DNA of 64,000 bases from Candidatus Methylomirabilota bacterium (GTDB lineage: Bacteria > Methylomirabilota > Methylomirabilia > Methylomirabilales > Methylomirabilaceae). The position numbers were made by a program, and so were the translations under genes. The stretch spans positions 124,889-188,888 of the forward strand of contig PQAM01000019.1 in assembly GCA_003104975.1 (NCBI GenBank), given 5' to 3'. The notes beneath the pieces were generated by a model that saw only the letters and a program-made list of their open reading frames with translations, did no database searches and was not told the DNA's origin. Within the stretch, counting starts at the first letter, position 1. Every line of letters begins with the position of its first letter. Below are positions 61,171 through 64,000 of the stretch, one piece after another.

Positions 61171-62661
61171 ATGGCCACACCGCGTACTGCCGCGAGACAC
61201 TCGACCGGAAATGTGAGTACGCCACTGATATCGCCCTACGAAGGGGTGGCGTTACTGGCCGACCCGATCCATCGCTACATCCTCTTTACCGTTCCAATGG
61301 GTCATCGATCGGAACGGACCGAAAAGGAGCTTATCGACAGCCCGTGGGTCCAACGGTTGCGACGTATTCACCAACTGCAGAGTACCTGGTGGGTCTATCC
61401 TTCCGGTGAACACAGTCGGTTTCAGCATGTCCTGGGAACCATGCACATGGCCGGGGCGTTTGCGCGACATCTGTACCCCAGCTTGAAGGAGACATTCGGG
61501 GAGACGCTGCCGTCGGAGCCGTTCGTTGAAGAGCTGCTGAGACTGGCTGGATTGCTCCACGACGTGGGACACGGTCCCTTCGGGCATTTCTTCGACGACC
61601 ACTTCCTGCGGCAGTTTCAGGTCGGCGGCGAGCGACTGAACCACGAGATCCTGGGGATGGCCATCATCATTAAGAGGCTAGGCGGCGTCATTCAGGCGAT
61701 CCGCCGGAGCCCGAACGGCCTCTTTCGGCCGAATGAGCGGCTGGACCCCAGATATGTTGCGTTTTTGATCAAGAAGCCCGGTCCGTCGACTCGGTCCGGG
61801 ACCGGCCTCGCGGCCGGATTCCCGGAGTGGCTGTCGGCGCTCCGCCCGCTCTTCTCCGGGATCTACACGGTCGACAATCTGGATTACGTCCAGCGAGACG
61901 CCTATATGACCGGCTTTTCACTGGATATGGTGGATATCGAGCGACTGCTGCTGTACACCTTTTTTACGCCGAAGGGACTGACCCTGCACAAGGCGGGGGA
62001 GTCGGCTCTGATGCGGTTCCTGAATGCGAAGTTCGCGCTCTACCTGCACGTCTACCATCATCGGACGACCCGGGCCATCGATCTGCATATTCAGGAAATT
62101 TTCAAAGAGACGATGGCGCGGATCGCTCCGTATAATCCGTACAAGGCGCTGGACCGGTATCTGGAGTTGACCGACTGGTCGATGTTCGAGCGGGTCGGCC
62201 AGTGGGTCGCCTCGAAGGATCCGCACGAGCGGGCGCTGGGGGCGGAATGGGGCAAGGTGCTGGGCCGGAACGTCAAGTGGAAGATGGCCTACGACGTTGT
62301 CTCCACCATCGAGGAGTCTCAGCGGATGGTCCGGTTTCAGACGGCCGAACATCTGGAAGAGGCGATCCGTCGCTGCCTGCCAAGGCGTCTGCACGGGATT
62401 GAGTTCAAGGTCGACATGGCCGCGCTCGATCCCCGTCCCATCAACCCGCTGGCCGAGGGGAGCAAGCAGATCTTCATGTACAATCCCGCCACGGGTGACG
62501 TATCGCCCAGGCCGCTCATGGAGCTGTTCCGCGATATCCCGCCCAAGGTCGCCCGTTACCGGGTCTTCACGACGGATCGCCGGCATGTGAAGGCCCTCAG
62601 CGACGCCTCCGAGAAGGTGCTGACCGGCGCCGCCGGCGAATCGGTCCCCACCAACATCTGA
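61171..62661 (+). CDS. HD-domain phosphohydrolase (dNTPase/SAMHD1-like)
   Basis: The 496-residue protein has the HD metal-binding residues: an H-x4-H pair (HSRFQH, 81-86), HDVGHGPFGH (H130-D131, H134) and a later catalytic Asp in YTVDNLDYVQRDAY. The N-terminus resembles dNTP triphosphohydrolases and SAMHD1-type HD enzymes. It could hydrolyse nucleotides or act on nucleic acid; the tight link to the helicase suggests a joint function, which is inference. Confidence 0.9.
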   Translation: MATPRTAARHSTGNVSTPLISPYEGVALLADPIHRYILFTVPMGHRSERTEKELIDSPWVQRLRRIHQLQSTWWVYPSGEHSRFQHVLGTMHMAGAFARHLYPSLKETFGETLPSEPFVEELLRLAGLLHDVGHGPFGHFFDDHFLRQFQVGGERLNHEILGMAIIIKRLGGVIQAIRRSPNGLFRPNERLDPRYVAFLIKKPGPSTRSGTGLAAGFPEWLSALRPLFSGIYTVDNLDYVQRDAYMTGFSLDMVDIERLLLYTFFTPKGLTLHKAGESALMRFLNAKFALYLHVYHHRTTRAIDLHIQEIFKETMARIAPYNPYKALDRYLELTDWSMFERVGQWVASKDPHERALGAEWGKVLGRNVKWKMAYDVVSTIEESQRMVRFQTAEHLEEAIRRCLPRRLHGIEFKVDMAALDPRPINPLAEGSKQIFMYNPATGDVSPRPLMELFRDIPPKVARYRVFTTDRRHVKALSDASEKVLTGAAGESVPTNI

Positions 62662-62716
62662 CCGAAAATGCTGAAAATCAGCTCCCGCGAGCCGAACGAA
62701 GCACCAAGCTCCTCCC

Positions 62717-62740
62717 GTAGGGGCGCTGCTTGCTGCGCCC
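62717..62740. repeat. REP-like element upstream of the RAYT gene
   Basis: gtaggggcgctgcttgctgc.. forms a gggcgc/gcgccc stem. The 20 bases taggggcgctgcttgctgcg occur again, inverted, inside the RAYT gene (ending at 63064), so the two copies flank about 300 bp of its 5' half. Confidence 0.8.
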
Positions 62741-62749
62741 ATCAGGGAC

Positions 62750-63373
62750 ATGCCTAGTAACCCACCTGCTCATCGCCGCCGATCTCTTCGCCTACAGGGA
62801 TTTGATTATTCGTGGGAAGGCACCTATTTTGTGACGGTGTGTACAAAGGACCGAGAGTGTATATTTGGTACTGTCGTTGATGGGAAGATGCGCCTAAACG
62901 ATGTGGGTCGGGTCGTACAAAGCGTGTGGGATGGGCTCTCAGAACGATTTCCAACCATAGAACTGGATGCATTTGTGGTGATGCCGAATCACGTGCATGG
63001 GATTCTTGTTCTTGTAGGGGCAGGGCTTGCCCTGCCCGCGAGGGACGCAGCAAGCAGCGCCCCTAGAAGGTCCAGACCCGACTCGTTGGGGAGCGTTCTG
63101 CGAGCGTTCAAATCGATAGCCGCCATCGGTTCGAATCGTCTTTTATCACGTTCTGGGCAACCTCTCTGGCAACGCAACTATTACGAACACGTCATCCGAA
63201 GCGAAGAATCCTTGAACCGCATCCGAGACTATATTGCCACCAATCCCATACGTTGGGAACTCGACCGCGAAAACCCGTGGCGTCAGGGCGAGGACGAATT
63301 CGATCGGTGGTTGGCAACGTTTAAGAGCAAGCCGCCTAGGGTTCCGAGACGGATCCTATTGAAGCTTGCGTAA
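62750..63373 (+). CDS. REP-associated tyrosine transposase (RAYT, Y1 HUH type)
   Basis: The 207-residue HUH endonuclease has YFVTVCTKDRECIFG, the metal-binding HVH (81-83) in MPNHVHGILVLV and the candidate catalytic tyrosine Tyr161 in RDYIATNP. RAYTs nick and mobilise REP palindromes. The gene is flanked by and contains gtaggggc palindromes; residues about 89-106 (VGAGLALPARDAASSAPR) are encoded by two such elements in frame. ATG 62750 is ten bases after the upstream palindrome. Confidence 0.9.
   Translation: MPSNPPAHRRRSLRLQGFDYSWEGTYFVTVCTKDRECIFGTVVDGKMRLNDVGRVVQSVWDGLSERFPTIELDAFVVMPNHVHGILVLVGAGLALPARDAASSAPRRSRPDSLGSVLRAFKSIAAIGSNRLLSRSGQPLWQRNYYEHVIRSEESLNRIRDYIATNPIRWELDRENPWRQGEDEFDRWLATFKSKPPRVPRRILLKLA
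63014..63065. repeat. two inverted REP-like elements inside the RAYT gene
   Basis: The first (gtaggggcagggcttgccctgccc) is a hairpin with a nine-base-pair stem; the second, facing the other way and ending gcccctag, is the inverted form of the element at 62717. Together they encode an in-frame linker between the HUH motif and the tyrosine helix. Confidence 0.85.
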
Positions 63374-63543
63374 GTAACGCAACGCATCTATGTGCGCATA
63401 GGCTCGATTTCTCAGGGATTTCAAAGAAGGGCAGCGTTACATTTATTCTGCAAGAGTCAATAACATCTTCTTGACATGTTGACATGAAGTCATCTGTCAG
63501 TGGGGTTCACTTTTTGGCAGCATGATAAAGATCGGCACAGAGG

Positions 63544-64000
63544 ATGAAGGCCACTCATACTGATAACGAACTCGCTAAGTCGGCGTTTGGGGTTCTGAAC
63601 GACTTAATGGGAGAGATCCACGCCGGAAGAGTGATCGGTTGCATTGCGATGAAGCAGCCAAACCTGTTGCAAACTAAGCACCCCAAGTATTTTGTGCGGA
63701 TGGGAATTGGGGCTATCATGATCGCACTTTACAAGTTTGAGGACCTTTGGGAACACCAAATTCAGCATCTCCTTGGGAACCAGCTTCCAAATCGGGGAGG
63801 CCAACTGATGGCTGAACTCGGCGTAAAGAAAAGTCGGGAGTTTCGAAGCTTATTTGTCGCCCACTACTCTAGCCGTCCAGCATCTCCAAAACCTCCCCTC
63901 AGTAAGCTAGAAAACCTACTCAAGGCTCAGGGATTTAACACTGACGAGGAACTATTCTTGTGGACAAAGGATGTCGTTGTGACCTTCCCCCGGTTTCCTG
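63544..64000 (+). CDS. uncharacterised protein, N-terminal part (cut by window edge)
   Basis: An open frame starts at ATG 63544 and runs off the window after 152 codons. The translation (ATHTDNELAKSAFGVLNDLM.., FVRMGIGAIMIALYKFEDLW.., VKKSREFRSLFVAHYSSR) looks like a soluble helical protein. It has no recognised domain; the RSLFVAHY segment faintly recalls HEPN-type RxxxxH motifs but is not enough for a call. Base composition is more AT-rich than the rest of the window, suggesting recent transfer. Confidence 0.65.
   Translation, partial: MKATHTDNELAKSAFGVLNDLMGEIHAGRVIGCIAMKQPNLLQTKHPKYFVRMGIGAIMIALYKFEDLWEHQIQHLLGNQLPNRGGQLMAELGVKKSREFRSLFVAHYSSRPASPKPPLSKLENLLKAQGFNTDEELFLWTKDVVVTFPRFP

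Overview
The window looks like a chromosomal segment of a GC-rich, diderm (Gram-negative-type) bacterium. The evidence is a complete Mla-type lipid transport operon with a TolC-like outer membrane protein, a standard division and cell-wall cluster, and housekeeping genes packed with 4-8 bp overlaps. The overall feel, including GTG/TTG starts, a selenocysteine tRNA, REP-like palindromes and heptamer repeats embedded in genes, is compatible with the NC10 (Methylomirabilis) group. That placement is inference from gene style and was not checked against any database.

Layout. 1-14.9 kb: a division and cell-wall (dcw) cluster with an unusual head (alpha/beta hydrolase, a membrane-anchored Mur ligase, a long Ddl), then mraY-murD-ftsW-murG-murC-murB-ftsQ-ftsA-ftsZ, a small zinc ribbon protein and yggS. 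14.9-17.9 kb: an accessory islet bounded by a duplicated yggS 3' end, holding a MntA/HepT toxin-antitoxin pair, a MITE-like repeat, a decayed FGE-like gene and a DUF4143 ATPase. 18-26.7 kb: an IclR regulator behind a clean promoter, a truncated formate/nitrite transporter fused to a P-type cation ATPase region, DUF488, an Ala/Pro-tailed protein, a DJ-1/PfpI protein, a SHOCT protein, a PAP2 phosphatase and a GT39 transferase. 26.7-37.6 kb: polyprenyl synthase, lepA, lepB, hemW, then the CIRCE-controlled hrcA-grpE-dnaJ genes followed by polA and coaE. 37.6-50.5 kb: rho with its own promoter and terminator, then a long run rpmE-prfA-prmC-murA-hisGDCBHAF-hisIE-HIT that reads as one operon or superoperon.

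50.5-53.6 kb: tRNA-Sec(UCA) followed by an islet of toxin-antitoxin genes (XRE with a broken ImmA partner, a RelE-like toxin, HicBA) and a DUF3047 protein. 53.9-58.5 kb: mlaE-mlaF-mlaD-tolC-mlaC plus two small genes. 58.7-62.7 kb: a Ski2-like helicase and an HD phosphohydrolase. 62.7-64 kb: a REP-associated tyrosine transposase (RAYT) with its palindromes and the start of an unrecognised AT-richer gene.

The most distinctive feature is the way short repeats sit inside essential genes without breaking them. GTAGGGGC-type palindromes lie in frame in murG, hisH and the RAYT gene. Heptamer repeats (ACCCAAC and GTCGAGT families) lie in frame in prmC, hisF, hemW, grpE and hisG. A structured 141-bp element occurs twice between his genes. 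The strongest candidates for new biology are the RAYT/palindrome system, the heptamer repeats, the membrane-anchored Mur ligase cassette at the head of the dcw cluster, and the Mla operon carrying its own TolC-like channel.
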